Under the pieces are notes generated by a model. That model was given only the letters and a program-made list of their open reading frames with translations. It was not told the DNA's origin and did no database searches. 64,000 bases of DNA from Datura wrightii. Taxonomy: Eukaryota > Streptophyta > Magnoliopsida > Solanales > Solanaceae. Position numbers and translations under genes: made by a program. Location of the stretch: contig JASDFA010000020.1 of NCBI GenBank assembly GCA_035772735.1, positions 108,345,501-108,409,500 of the forward strand, written 5' to 3'. Numbering within the stretch: the stretch's first letter is position 1; each line of letters starts with the position of its first letter. Below, one piece after another: positions 1-12,103 of the stretch.

Positions 1-1340
1 CTATCGGGAATTCTTCTGGAGTGAGAGATCGATTTTGGTATTGACCTTCTTGCCAATACGCAACCTATATCTATTCCTCCTTATAGAATGACTCCATCTG
101 AGCTAATGGAGTTGAAGGAGCAGTTGAAGGATCTCTTAGACAAAGGTTTTATCAGACCTAGCAAAACTCCATGGGTGCAACGGTACTCTTTGTCCAAAAG
201 AAGGATGGTTCCCTCCAAATGTGCATTAACTATCGACAGTTGAACAAGGTCACCGTCAAGAATAGGTATCCCCTCCACAGAATTGATGACTTATTTGACC
301 AGCTTCAGGGTGCCAAGTGGTTTTCAAAGATAGACCTCAAATGTGGATATCATCAGCTAAGGGTTAGAGAGAGTGACATCCCGAAGACAACCTTAAGGAC
401 TCGGTATGGTCACTATTATTTTGTAGTTATCTCTTTTGGACTAACAAATGCTCCTGCAGCTTTTATGGATTTTATGAACAGGGTGTTCAAGCCATATTTG
501 TACATGTTCATAATTATGTTCATAGATGAAATTCTCATTTACTCTGGGAGCAAGGAGGAGCATGCCACTCATTTGCAGGTGGTGCTGCAGACTCTTAAGG
601 ATTGCATGGCTGTATGATAAATTCAACAAGTGTAAGTTTTGGTTAAACTCAGTAGCATTTTTGGGTCATGTGGTGTCAAATGAGGGTGTAAAGGTGGACT
701 CTCAAAAGATAGAAGCTGTGAAGAATTGTCCTAGACTAGTGAGTCCTTCAGATATCAGGTGTTTTTTGGGCTTAGCTGGTTACTGCAGGAGGTTCGTGGA
801 AGGATTTTCATCCATTGCAGCACCATGGACTAAGTTAACCCAGAAGAAAGTGAAGTTTCAATGGTCGGAGGCTTGTGAGAAGATCTTTCAGGAGTTGAAG
901 ACTCGACTCACCTCAGCACCAGTATTGACTCTACCTGAGGATACCGATGGGTTTATGGTATATTGTGATGCCCCAAGGATCGACCTTGGTTTTGTATTAA
1001 TGCAGTGCGATAAGGTTATAGCCTATGTTTCTAGGGAGCTGAAAGTCCATGAGAGGAACTATCCAGCTGATGACCTCAAGTTGGCAGCGACAGTATTTGT
1101 TTTGATGATTTGGAGACACTATCTGTACAGGGTCCATGTGGATGTGTTTACGGACCACAAAAGCCTACAGTACATGTTTACCTAGAAGGATCTAAATCTA
1201 CATAAAAGAAGGTGGTTAGAGCTTCTTAAGTATTACGATATGAGTGTCCTTTATCATCCGAGCAAGACTAATATAGTGGCAAATGCTCTTAGCGGGTGTT
1301 CTATGGAGAGTGAAGGATGTGCATCATCTTGCATAACTAG
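1..1340 (+). pseudogene. TE-A reverse transcriptase and RNase H, broken
   Basis: RNA-dependent DNA polymerase and RNase H domains of the gypsy polyprotein, which copy the element RNA in the cytoplasmic particle. RT motifs run from about 110 to 780: KKDGS, YRQLNKVT, SKIDLK, YHQLRVRESDIPKT, SFGLTNAPAAF. The catalytic box at about 521-535 reads FIDE rather than FIDD, so one catalytic Asp is changed to Glu. A one-base loss near 171 shifts the frame in the SPWGAPV motif, and the frame shifts again near 610. RNase H follows with VYCDA (about 957) and TDHKSLQYMFT, then TAG at 1183-1185, where relatives have Gln. Confidence 0.9.
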
Positions 1341-2395
1341 CAGTTCATCTTGTTGACTCATCAGATGGTGGTGTCATTGTTCAGAATAGATCAGAATCTT
1401 CCTTGGAGACCAAAGTCAAGGCTAGGAAAGACGAGGATCCTATTTTTGGTAAAGTTGAAGGAAGCTATTCAGAATCAGAAGGTGGAGGTTTTCTCCCAAG
1501 GAGGAGGCCAATTGTGTTTACCGGGTGTTGATGACTTGAGTGAGCAGATGTTGCATGAGGCTCATGGTTATAGATATTCCATACATCCAGGTGCCACCAA
1601 GATGAACCGTTACCTACGAAAAGTCTGTTGGTGGAATGGCATGAAGAAGGACATAGCAGAGTTTGTGCCAAGGTGTTCAAATTTTCAACAGGTAAAAGTT
1701 GAGCATCAAAGACCTAGAGGTGTGCTTCAACATATTAGTATACCTACTTTAAAGAGGGAGGAAATCAATATCGACAGGTTTACAAGATTGCCTCACACTC
1801 TTTGACAGTATGATTATATTTGGGTTGTTATAGACAGGTTAACTAAAGTAGCTCATTTGCTATCGGTCAAAATATTGATTCAGTGGAGGATTATGCTAAG
1901 TTGTATACTCGGGAGCTAGTTCAGCTGCATGGAGTGCCCTTGTCCATCATATTAGATAGAGGTATTCAGTTTACCTCCCAGATTTGGAGATCGTTTCATA
2001 AGGGACTCGGTACATAGTTCAAGCTTAGTACAACTTTTCACCCACAAATAGATAGTCAGGATGAACAGACCATTCAGACTCTTGAGAATATGTTGAGAGC
2101 GTGTGTGATTGATTTTAAGGGTAGTTGGGATGATCATTTGCCTCTCACTGAATTCACCTATAACAACAGTTACTATTCTAGCATTCAGATGTCTCCGTTT
2201 GAGGCTCTTTATGGGTGAAGGTGCAGATCGCCTATTGGCTGGTTCGAAATTCATGAAGCTACTTTAATAGGACTAGGTTCAGTTCATGAGGCTATGGATA
2301 TAGTTCAGCTTATAAGGGAAAGGTTGAGAACAATTCAGTCACTAAAAGTCTTACGCGGATGTGAGGAGGAGAGAACTTTAGTTTGAAGTTGAAGA
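1341..2395 (+). pseudogene. TE-A integrase, broken
   Basis: Integrase inserts the cDNA into the chromosome. The HHCC zinc-binding part is visible at about 1553-1685 (EAHG, HPGATKM, then CSNFQQV, where the second Cys of the usual CPNC is Phe). The core follows with INIDRF, LHGVPLSI and DSQDEQTIQT in place of the usual DGQxERTIQT. Stops interrupt it at 1803-1805 (TGA for Arg), 2015-2017 (TAG for Gln) and 2216-2218 (TGA for Arg in LYGRRCRSP). The Asp of the usual SDRG motif is kept as LDRG. It is non-functional as read. Confidence 0.88.
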
Positions 2396-2399
2396 TTGG

Positions 2400-2800
2400 A
2401 TGTTTGTGAAGGTGTCTCCCATGAAGGTAGTGATGAGGTTCGGAAAGAAGGGGAAACTTAGTCCCTGGTATGTAGGCCCGTACAGGATTGTGAGAAGTGT
2501 TGGCAAGGTAGCTTACGAATTAGAGTTGCCCTTAGAATTGTCTTTAGTACATCCAGTTTTCAATGTGTCACTTTTAAAGAAGTGCATGAGTAATCCGGCT
2601 TTGGTTATTCCGGTGGAGAGCGTAGGTGTGAAGGATAGTCGTAGCTACGAAGAGGTTCCGGTTGAATTACTTGATCGTCAAGTGGGAAAGTTAAGAAACA
2701 AAGAAGTATCTTTAGTAAAGGTTTTGTGGAGGAATCAAAATGCTGAGGGAGCTATGTGGGAAGCCGAAGCAGATTTGATGGAAAATACCCGCATCTATAC
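2400..2800 (+). pseudogene. TE-A integrase C-terminus and chromodomain
   Basis: An open stretch with the GPY-type module (KLSPWYVGPYRIV, then AYELELP and HPVFNVSLLKKC). It is followed by a chromodomain-like tail from about 2650 (SYEEVPVELLDRQV, KVLWRNQNAEGAMWEAE). In chromoviruses this tail steers integration toward modified chromatin. The aromatic and acidic residues of WRNQ and WEAE are kept. The frame stays open to 2918, but the sequence after about 2800 no longer resembles the family. Confidence 0.85.
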
Positions 2801-3062
2801 CCTTCTGATTCAGTTCCAGCTTGAGGTATTAGATTCCTCTTTAGACTCTATTCATCTTCATGTTCAGTTCATGTTTCCTAGTTTCTTTCATGTCAATATA
2901 TGTATATGTGATTCGTGAATTCAGCTCAATCGTATGTTTCAGTTCGGAGTCAGTCACTCTGTCAGTTTTTAGCTCTAGATGTTCAGTATTTGGGATGACA
3001 GGTCCAGTGATTTAGTATGTTTACCCCACATTCGAGGATGAATGTTCCCAAGGGGGAGATAT

Positions 3063-5343
3063 TCTAATACCCAGAAGTTCCTAAGACTAGACTCGGGAAT
3101 TTGAAATGGGAACAACAGAAAAATCTAAGATTTTACTCAAAATGACTAGTGCTACGAGTCGCGGGAAGGAGTAACGACCCATAGGAACCACTCATAATCA
3201 CACTCTATAGCAGGAGGCTTAGTAGCAACGAGTCCAGGGATGACCTGTTGGGTGATGTAATGCATCGTGGTTCGAGGTCGTCGTCTATCTTGGATGGTAT
3301 GAGTCTTCATACGACTCGTTGTAAGGAACAACGGGTCATGGTAAGCAGTCCTGAGATGCTGTAGTGAAAATTAGCACATAGGAAACGGAAGGTCCAACGA
3401 CCCATGATTTGGAGGTACGATTCGTTGGTTGACTCATGGTGGAAGTTTCAGAAATTATACTTATGGAGTTAGCGGTGATTAAGAGAGGACACAACGGGTC
3501 GTTGTGTCGAGTAACAACTCATCATGTCGAGTTGTGGTTCCAAGGTCTGAGAACTGAGGAAATCTTGGAAGTAAGTAACGGATGGTGACCACGAGTCGTG
3601 GGAACTCATAGTATGTGTCGTGGTCACTGGCAGTGCCTATTTTTCAGATTTCCTATTAAGGGCATTTTCGTAATTCCTAAGTTGTAAGTTCCTAAACTAC
3701 ATCAGTTTAAGCTCAGTTAGGAGGATTTTAAGGGTGCTTAACCTATTCTAACCCATTCCCTCCCATGCATGCAAACTAGAGGATTTCTAAGGGAAGATCA
3801 AGCCTAGAACTCCCCAAATTCTTCTCCAATTCCTTTCGGCTTTCAAGGGAGAGTGTAACGTCATATTACCCAGGTATGTAGGGTTGTGAAAGAGAGTTCC
3901 TCTTCGATCTCATGCCCCAATTCCCCTCTATGTTTATGAATTCAAGTAGTAAAGTAATTTGATGATCTTATGGGGGTTTTAAGCCCAAATTTATGGAATT
4001 CTCTTTGACTTGATTATGGGTTAATTCTCTTCATGTTCTAAATGTTATTTTAAGATCTATGGGCAGATTGTATATTTAAATTGATCATAATTTTTATGAT
4101 TTTAAATTTAAGTCAATCTATGCCTAATTATGTAAGGTTTTCATGAAAATTCAACTTATGATTCTACTATGATTTTGATCTTCCTAACCCTAAATTATGA
4201 AATTAGGATTTACGATATGATTTCTCTTCAAGTACTCTTCATGGATTTATGAATGTCAAATATATGAATTTTCTACAATTATGCATGTTCTTCATGATTT
4301 ATGAATTTATGACTCTTGGCCGATTCACGGGCCCTTATTCATGGCTAATCATGTATTTCAAGTATGATCAAGTATGTTATGATTTATTTGGCCATGAACT
4401 TCATGAATGATTTCACAATTATGATATGAGCCTCATGTGCATAATTTTGAGAGTAGTGTCTTGCATCGAGTCGACCCGGCGTTCAGGTAAACCCCGTGGT
4501 CGTAGAACTACGTGCAACTGTAGATATATACATATATTTTTGGATCCCCTATGATATCATATCATGCATGTCCCTTTCATGTAAATCCTGGGACGACTCT
4601 ACCCACTTGAGCAAAATGTTGAGGCATCGTGTAAGCTCTATTATCATGGTGTCGGTTAAGATGAGTTCTCCCATTGTTCCTCATGATTTATCCATTGTCA
4701 TGTTTATGTTAATTTGGCTCAAGTTATGTTTTATAAGGTATATTTTATGACTATGATTATGACTAGATTATGAATGGCTTCAAAACCTTGAGCTCTCATG
4801 TTTATATTATGATGTTTACTTCATGATCATTCTATCATACTCTTATGAACTCTTATGTATTTAAACTTTTCATATTTACTTACCTTGCATACTCAGCACA
4901 TTCCAAGTACTAACCGCATACTCTATGCTATATCGTTTCATGATACAAGGCCGAGGAATCGATCTCAGCCGCATCATTAGTCCTACTTTCCCCTCAGACC
5001 TATTTTAGCTAGTATTGTTGGGTCCTTATCCTTCGAGGGCATTCAGTTATCCATTGTTATGTTATTTCAGTTCCAGACTTTTGTCGAGCTAGTTGAGCAT
5101 GTTGTCCCATTAACTCATCAGTTATGTTAAAGACTTTTCAGACAATATATAGAATATCAACTTGTTAGTGTTGACTTTGTTTTAGCTTGATATGTATGCA
5201 GCCTTCCACTTAATCATGTTTTATTATTTCAGTTTTCGCTTGGTGTATGCTCTTAGCCGCTATGATCATGCCATGGGTCGAATTGGAGCCTATCGGGGTC
5301 GCTTGTCCTGTGTCTCTATTCGGCCTATGTTCGGGTCGTGACA
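3063..5343 (+). repeat. TE-A 3' LTR (about 2.3 kb)
   Basis: It begins just after the purine tract AAGGGGGAGATAT with TCTAATACCC, a mutated form of TGTAATACCCC. It ends GGGTCGTGACA. Length (2281 bp) matches the two TE-L LTRs. It holds a cluster of ACGAxTCGT-type short palindromes at about 3150-3625, followed by a conserved CTATTAAGGGCATTTTC box (about 3652) that may serve as the TATA-like element. The following 1.6 kb is AT-rich and contains no ORF of note. Confidence 0.9.
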
Positions 5344-5414
5344 CACTCACTTCACACTTGTGTTCTCCAACATGAACAAGGAGAATAAAAGTTTGGATGA
5401 AGATAGTTTATGTC

Positions 5415-5640
5415 GTGTTTCTCCCTAGGACACACATGACGGACATCACTTGAGAGCAGGTTGTGCCGGTATACATGCTTATGAAAGGGATACCAATCAA
5501 CTTTGGTGCAGCGCTTCGAGATAATATGAGGAGATCTAGGGACAATTGCAGGTGGAAATATCATTGCAACAGTCTCTTGACCCAATTTTTGCGAGGGGAA
5601 GGAATAGAGGTTGTGTGGTCTTGATTTTGAAACCTTTATA
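5415..5640 (+). pseudogene. Fragment of a plant transposon protein gene carried by TE-B
   Basis: On the + strand one frame contains a run (LPRTHMTDIT, stop, EQVVPVYMLMKGIPINFG, then RRSRD and LLTQFLRGEGIE). It lines up with the TE-K gene product (VPGKHVTHVTTERV, YTLMTGMPINVG, LLARFLYGHDIE). I identify it as the same family, a plant-specific ORF of unknown biochemical role found in non-autonomous LTR elements. It is cut at its 5' side by the TE-A insertion at 5343 and followed by stops. It is in sense with the LTR. Confidence 0.65.
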
Positions 5641-5808
5641 TGTGGTTGATGAGAATTGTTGTATGTTGATGAACCACTTGATCTGTGCTCTATGCTAGTT
5701 GGTTGAGTATGAATTGACAAAGGTACCAAGTGTGATGGTAAAAGATGAGTTTATATGTGTATTAAGTATTGTTCGAGGATGAACAATGGTTTATGTGTGG
5801 GGTGGTGA

Positions 5809-6268
5809 TGTTGGGCATATTCTATGCCCATTTGCCTCATTTTTGCCCAACTTTTACCTTTTTTCAGTTTATAATCCTTATGAAATGCATAAATTCATGT
5901 GTTTGTGTGTTTTGTATACTAAAAAATGATTTGAGATGTTTTGAGCAGGAAACCAAGGAAAAGGACCCAAATTAGCTCAAGGTTGAAAATTTGAGAAGCT
6001 GAGAAGAAGGACCTGGGGCTATGGCTGGCGCCCATCGCCAGGTCCCATACATCAGCAGAATGTGCATTAAATTTGGTGCTATGGCTGACGCCCAGGACCA
6101 GGTCCCAAACTTCAAAGATGTTTCATTCAACACTTTGGTGAGACGGGAGGCACAGAATCCCAAAGTATTTTAGACTTAGAGAAATTTTCCAAAGTTCTAG
6201 TGCTATGGATGGGGCTAGGCACCAGAGAAGTTCTAGAGCCAAGAAATTTGACCAACACTCAGGGGCTA
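5809..6268 (+). repeat. TE-B 3' LTR, left piece
   Basis: Starts TGTT then a perfect 7-bp-stem palindrome, GGGCATA/TATGCCC (5813-5829). From about 6005 it holds repeated GGGCTATGGCTGGCGCC-like units, several with GGCG/CGCC dyads. It is interrupted at 6268 by TE-C and resumes at 15766 after the duplicated GGCTA. Confidence 0.8.
6264..6268. repeat. Target-site duplication of TE-C, left copy (GGCTA)
   Basis: GGCTA here is repeated at 15761-15765 on the other side of TE-C. Five base pairs is the usual size for gypsy integrase. The match is exact. Confidence 0.9.
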
Positions 6269-8493
6269 TGTCACGACTCGAGAGTACACTCGAATCATAG
6301 ACACGGGACAAGGAGCCCCAAGGGACTCCAAGTCAACCCATGGCATGAGCATATAACTAAACCATTCACAGAAAGCGGAAGAATTAGCTTAATAGTCATG
6401 AACTAAATAGAACCGTGACATGAAATATAAGAAACAACAGTACATGATCCAAGTGTAAATAGCTTAATACTACAATTAGGTCTGAAAGCCTATAATCATA
6501 ATAGACGGGTTGAAGGGACAAGACCCCAACTAACCCCAACATTCTAAAAACTAAAAGACAGACAAAAATCCGAACATGAAGCCCCCGAATAATGAGGACT
6601 CACCACTGAGAACTGAGAGCAGAACTGAGAGCAAGCTAAGAGCGATGCTGAACCTGCGAACCGGATCCTATATCATAAAATGATACAACATAGAAAATAT
6701 GTGGGTCAGTACTTGGGATATAATGAGTATGAGAGGTATGCAAACCAACACTTAAAATATAAAAGTTATAGGAGTGTGGACATCATGATCATGAAGACTG
6801 AAATCATAAGTATAACGTAAGGCTCAAGATTTCCAAAATATTCATAAACCTGTCATAGTCATAACATGAGAGAAAAACATTTCATAAAACATAACTTGAG
6901 CCAAAAGAACATAATCATACATGCATTAAACAATGAGGAACAGTGGGAGATTTCTATAACCGACATACCCCATATGAGCACACATGGAGCCCGACCTGTA
7001 AGTCTAGTCGGGAGGCTGTCCATACCTTGCCAAGGGTATGAACCATGAAAGGCGTGATATCACTCGTGAAGGCCCTGTAGGGAAAAAGGGATAGTCACTG
7101 AGGAGGTCCCAAACTTAACCTACGGTGGTACGTAGTTCTGAGATTTGGGGCGTAACCTAGGCCCCAAACCTACTCGGTGTTAAGTACTACTCCCAAAACA
7201 TGCAACGTGCTCATTGAAATTCATACATGACATTCATGATTAGTTAAATCGTGATAATCATAACACGCTTGAGAATTCATAATACTAGCCATGGAATTGG
7301 GCCCTTGGATCGTCCAAAATCATAATTCATAAATCATAAGCGACATGTGTGCATTGCCCATAACTTCAATTATACTTGAAATGCATAAATTTATAGGAAA
7401 CATGATCATATTAACATGAGTAGTTGAAAACATTCTTAAAATTCAAAAGTTCATATTATGCTTGACAAATCACCATAACCATGAATTTCACTAAAAACCC
7501 CATGATTTGAGAATATGTGCTTTTAGAGATTAAATCATCAAATATTGAATAGAATAAGTGAAAACAGCCCAATAATTCAAAACCCATGATTTTAGACATA
7601 CTACAACATGCTCATATCGATTTTTGAGGAAACATTCATTTGGGTTATGACCCATAGAGATTTGGTAATTTTAAACATGGGATTAGGGAGAAATTGGGGC
7701 ATGGGTAGGGACTAAACCACCCAGTCAAGACCCCACATACCTGAAACTTCTTTATTCTTAATTCCCATGAAAAGCCCAAGATGGAAACTTGGAGAATTTG
7801 AAGAACACTTGAATCCCTTTCCTCTTTCCTCTCCACTCTTACATGCATCAAATGAGGTTTATCATGAATGATTTCCCTTTAAAAGACCTTGTCCCGACCT
7901 CAAAATGACGTAGTTTAGGCTTAAGAGTGTAGGAAATTATGAGAAGGCCCTTACTAATTCACAGGAAATAACTACTAGGTGACCCTAACGGGTGACCTAA
8001 CAACACGTTAGGACAGGCAGCGACTCGTCGCATCACCCGTCAAGTACACTAGATACCAGGTCGGCTGGGCTCGTAACTGGTCACTCAATGACTCGTCACA
8101 AGTGACCACGGGTCGTGGTCACCTTCCGTCAAGTACAATGCTTCATCCTTAATAAATTTCCACAGGCTTGCTCACGACCCACCTCACGAATCGTTGGGAC
8201 TGGCCATGAACCATGGGGTCCCATCCGTTGGGTGCACTGGTCAGACCTCCCAAGTAGCCCTAAATCTTACCCCATGGGAGACCTGACGACTTGTGGTAGC
8301 TGGCCATGAGTCGTTCCCATGCCCGTGGGGACCTCAGCTCCTTATCCCATTCCAGGCTCCCCACGATCCACCTGACGACTCATGGGGCCTCCTCACGAGT
8401 CGTCAAGTGACTCGTCCTGCACTGCTGCAACATTTTCCCAACTTTTCATTGTTTGACTCCCGGGTTCGATTCTTGGGTTCCTGGGGTATAACA
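6269..8493 (-). repeat. TE-C LTR, left copy (3' LTR of the element)
   Basis: Starts TGTCACGACTCGAG and ends GGGGTATAACA in + orientation. It is repeated at 13547-15760. The palindrome-rich cluster with ACGACTCGT/ACGAGTCGT-like words is at about 7975-8425, beside the element-internal end, which is the U3 side on the minus strand. ORFs inside it are accidental. Confidence 0.95.
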
Positions 8494-8507
8494 ATATCTC
8501 CCCCTTA
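8494..8507 (-). other. TE-C polypurine tract
   Basis: On the minus strand it reads AAGGGGGAGATAT directly before the LTR. It is the same tract seen in TE-A (3050-3062) and TE-L (50790-50802). It primes plus-strand DNA synthesis. Confidence 0.85.
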
Positions 8508-8752
8508 TGAACATTCATCCTCTAATGTTAGAAACATGCAGAAAACTCAGGAACAACCAATCAGCATATGCAAATACTGATCATTCAAGCTGAAAACTGA
8601 CGGAATGACTACCCTCGAAAAGAACTACATAGTTGTACTAAATTTAGATATCACATACATATATCATATCATAAAAAAAACTTGCACGCATGGACGGAAC
8701 AGGAAAAACTGATTAGATATTTAGGGAAAAAATCGATACCTCAAACTGAAAC

Positions 8753-9028
8753 TCAGCCGGTAGGGAACAAATGAGGGTTTTTAGCTATCATATCTGCTTC
8801 AGCTTCCCATGTAGCTCCCTCAACATGCTGATTTCTCCATAACACCTTTACTAAAGCTACTCCCTTGTTCATCAGCCTTCGAACCTGACGATCCAAGATT
8901 GCAACAGGAATTTCCTCATAACTGAGGCTATCCTTCAAACCAACACTTTCCACCGGAACCACTAAGGCTGGATCTCCTAAGCACTTTTTCAAGAGCGATA
9001 CGTGAAATATAGGATGAACTAAAGCCAA
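8753..9028 (-). pseudogene. TE-C chromodomain tail of integrase
   Basis: Last part of pol, 91 codons in this frame. HPIFHVSLLKKCLGDPALVVP is followed by the chromodomain (SYEEIPVAILDRQVRRL, KVLWRNQHVEGATWEAEADM). The W and aromatic cage-type positions are visible and the domain looks complete. A frame break (about 9029-9041) separates it from the integrase core, so it could not be made as part of the polyprotein. Confidence 0.85.
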
Positions 9029-9040
9029 CTCTGAAGGTAA

Positions 9041-10410
9041 CTATAACTCATAGGCTACTTTACCCACTCGTCTCACAATTCGGTATAGACCAATATAGCG
9101 GGAGCTGAGTTTTCCTTTCTTTCCGAGTCTCATTACTCCCTTCATAGGAGATACCTTCAAACACACCCAATCATAGATCTCGAACTCAAGCTCTCTTCTC
9201 CTCACATCCGCATAAGACTTTTGGCGACTTTGAGCCATTTTTAGCCTTTCTCTTATCAACTGAACTTTCTCCATAGCTTCTTGGACTAAATCTGGACCCA
9301 CTAACGAAGCCTCACTGACCTCAAACCAACCAATGGGCGATCTACACCTTCGTCCGTAAAGAGCCTCAAATGGTGCCATTCGGATGCTAGAGTGATAGCT
9401 ATTGTTGTAGGCAAACTCAATAAGAGGTAAATGTTCATCCCAATTACCCTTGAAATCAATAACGCAATCTCTCAATATGTCCTCCAGAGTTTGGATAGTC
9501 CGCTCCCCCTGGCCATCTATTTGCGAATGAAATGTCGTGCTAAGCTTGACCTGGGTACCAAGTCCCTTTCTGAAAAGATCTCCAAAACTGAGAGGTGAAC
9601 TGAGTACCTCTATCTGATATGATGGACAAGGGCACTCCGTGCAACCTAACCAGCTCTCAGATGTATAATTTGGCATAAACTTCCGCTGAATCGGTTCTTT
9701 TGATTAGTAGAAAATGAGTAGCCTTGGTTAACGTGTCTACCATCACCCAAATGGAGTTGCTCTGCCTACGAGTGCAGGGTAAACCTGTTATGAAGTCCAT
9801 GTTGATTTCTTCCCACTTCAAAGTAGGAATACTGATATCCTGAAGTACACCTCGCGGTCTATGATGCTCAACTTTAACTTGTTGGCAGTTCGGACACTTG
9901 GCTATAAATTCTGCAATATCCCTCTTCATGCCATTCCACCAGTAGATTTCCCACAAAGCATGATACATCTTGGTGGCACCTAGATGGATAGAATATCTGG
10001 ATCAGTGAGCCTCATGCAACATCTGGCTCCTCAAATCACCCATGTTTGAAGCACATAAGTGACCCTGGTACCGAAGTACACCATCTCCCCATTTAGAGAA
10101 GACTTCTACCTTCTGATTTTGAATAGCTTCCTTCAACTTTACCAATATTGGATCTTCATCTTGCTTAGCCTTCACCTCCATTACCGAGGATGTCTTTGAC
10201 CCATTCTGAACAACTAAACCCCCATTGATCGAGCTAACTAATCTAACTCCCAACCATACAAGTCGATGTACCTCCTTCACCAGCTCCTTCCTGTCTTCAC
10301 TCACGTGCGACACACTCTCCATAGAGAATCTACTAAGGGCATCCGCTACCATGTTGGCCTTACCTTGGTTGTAAAGGACACTCATGTCATAGTCCTTAGT
10401 AGCTCCAACC
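9041..10410 (-). pseudogene. TE-C integrase with N-terminal linker, broken
   Basis: In minus-strand order: the RNase H tail and linker (NMVADALSRFSMESVSHV), the zinc region (MLHEAH; later WWNGMKRDIAEF and KCPNCQQVKVEH), INMDFITGLP with the first catalytic Asp, then FHSQIDGQGERTIQTLED with the catalytic Glu. LYGRRCRSPIGWFEV and the GPY-type KLSSRYIGLYRIV follow. The second catalytic Asp (SDRG motif, near 9630) is present in the DNA but in another frame because of an extra base near 9660. A stop at about 10002 splits the zinc region. Confidence 0.9.
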
Positions 10411-10412
10411 AC

Positions 10413-11530
10413 CTCCGTTACCGAAGATTGAGATCCTTCTGCGTGAAAACATATTGTAAGCTCTTGTCTTCAGTGAATACATCTACATGAACCCCATACA
10501 AGTAGTGTCACCATATCATCAAAGCAAACACCACTGTGGTCAACTCAAGATAATGGGTTGGGTAATTCTTCTCATGAATTTTCAGCTATCTGGAAGCATA
10601 TGCTATTACCTTCCCATGCTCAACACACATCCCAGTCTGACTCTCGAAGCATCACAATATACAACAAAGCCATCGGTTCCCTTCGATAAAGTCAACACCG
10701 GTGTTGAAGTGAGTCGAGCATTTAATTCCTGGAAGCTCTTCTCACAAGCTCCGACCATTGGAAATTCACCTTTTTCTGGTTAGTCTAGTCAATGGGGCTG
10801 CAATGGATGAGAAACCTTCTACGAACCTCCGATAGTAACCTACTAAGCCCAAAAAGCTCCTGATCTCTGAAGGGTTTACCAGTCTTGGCCAGTTCTTCAC
10901 TGCCTCTATTTTTTGGGAGTCCACCCTTATACCTTCGCTTGACACTACATGTCCCAAGAATGCAACTGAATTCAGCCAGAACTCATATTTTCTGAACTTG
11001 GCATATAGCTGGTTATCCTTGAGGGTCTGGAGTGCTACCCTCAAGTGTGCAGCATGCTCCTCCTCGCTCCTGGAGTATATTAGTATGTCATTAATAAACA
11101 CTATCACGAACATATCCAGCTATGCCTTGAATACCCTGTTCATCAGGTCCATAAAAGCTGCAGGGGCATTGGTTAGTCCAAAAGACATAACAACGAATTC
11201 ATAATGGTCATACCGAGTCCTAAAAGCAGTCTTTGGGATGTTGCTCTCCCGAACCCTGAGTTGGTGGTACCCGGACCTGAGGTCTATCTTGGAGAAACAT
11301 TTGGCATCTTGAAGCTGATCAAATAGGTCATCAATCCTGAGTAAAGGGTATCTACTCTTGATGGTGACCTTGTTCAACTGCCTATAGTCAATACACATCC
11401 TAAGGGAACCATCTTTCTTCCGGACGAACAACACTGGGGCAGCCCATGGAGACTTACTCGGTCTGATGAAACCCTTATCTAGCAAATCCTTCAACTGCTC
11501 CTTCAACTCTTTTAGCTCAGCTGGGGCCAT
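10413..11530 (-). pseudogene. TE-C reverse transcriptase and RNase H, broken
   Basis: RT motifs are clear: LLDKGFIRPSKSPWAAPVLF, KKDGSLRMCIDYRQLNKVT, SKIDLRSGYHQLRV, SFGLTNAPAAFMDLMN. An in-frame TAG (11120-11122) replaces the Tyr of the usual VFKPYLDMF. The catalytic box is FIND (about 11090), so one essential Asp is Asn. The connection KNWPRLVNPSEIRSFLG is intact to about 10770. RNase H (about 10413-10765) is present only in shifted frames with stops. Confidence 0.9.
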
Positions 11531-12060
11531 TCGTCAGGAGGAATCGATATAGGATGTGTGTCGGGTAAAAGTTTGATCTCAAAATCAATCTCCCTCTTGA
11601 GAGGAACACCTGGTAGGACATCTAGAAATACCTCGAGATACTCACATACCACGGGGAATGACTGAATGGTTAGGGTCATGGACGTGGCATCCTTAACCCT
11701 AACCAAAAGGTAAATACCACCCTTAGAAATCATTTCCATAGCCTTGAGATAGGAGATAAAGCGGCCTACAGGTACCGCTGAACTACCCCTCCATTCTAAG
11801 ATTGGTTCACCACATGCGAACAGCCAATCCATGCCTAAAATAATTTCAAAATCAGTCATAGTCAATTCTACTAAGTCTGCAGAGCTAAACTTATGCAATA
11901 CTGTAATGGGGCAACCTCTATATACCCTCCTCACTACTATTGAATCCCCAACCGGTGTAGACACAGAAAACGGTTCTGAAAAAATTTCAGGACTAACTCC
12001 AAAGTTACTAGCAATGTAAGGTGTCACAAAAGACAATGTAGCTGCCGAATCTAACAAAGC
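11512..12060 (-). pseudogene. TE-C aspartic protease region, internally deleted
   Basis: Retropepsin-type protease that would cut the polyprotein. The active-site triad is DSA (LDSAATLSFVTPY), not D-x-G. Further on ILGMDWLFACGEPILEWRG shows that about 19 codons normally between the C-Y-A-S motif and EPILEW are missing, as TE-L and TE-G retain them. The frame continues into the pre-RT linker (EVFLDVLPGVPLKREIDFEI). Confidence 0.85.
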
Positions 12061-12103
12061 ATAAGCATCAATATGAAAGACTCACAACACACTCGTAACT
12101 ACA

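Larger units (their letters stand above)
1..5343 (+). mobile_element. TE-A: Ty3/gypsy chromovirus (Tekay/Del type), 3' part
   Basis: The order RT, RNase H, integrase, chromodomain, purine tract, LTR reads left to right, which is Ty3/gypsy order. The chromodomain tail places it among chromoviruses. The 5' LTR, gag and protease lie off the left edge. The 3' LTR starts after the purine tract at 3050-3062 and ends with GTGACA at 5343. It appears to have inserted into the internal region of TE-B, because TE-B coding sequence starts immediately after 5343. Every domain has stops or frame changes, so it is inactive. Confidence 0.93.

Noticed and set aside
5352..5729. 125-codon open frame on the minus strand
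   Set aside because: It is the antisense of the TE-B gene fragment read on the + strand, which matches the TE-K protein. The minus frame resembles nothing.
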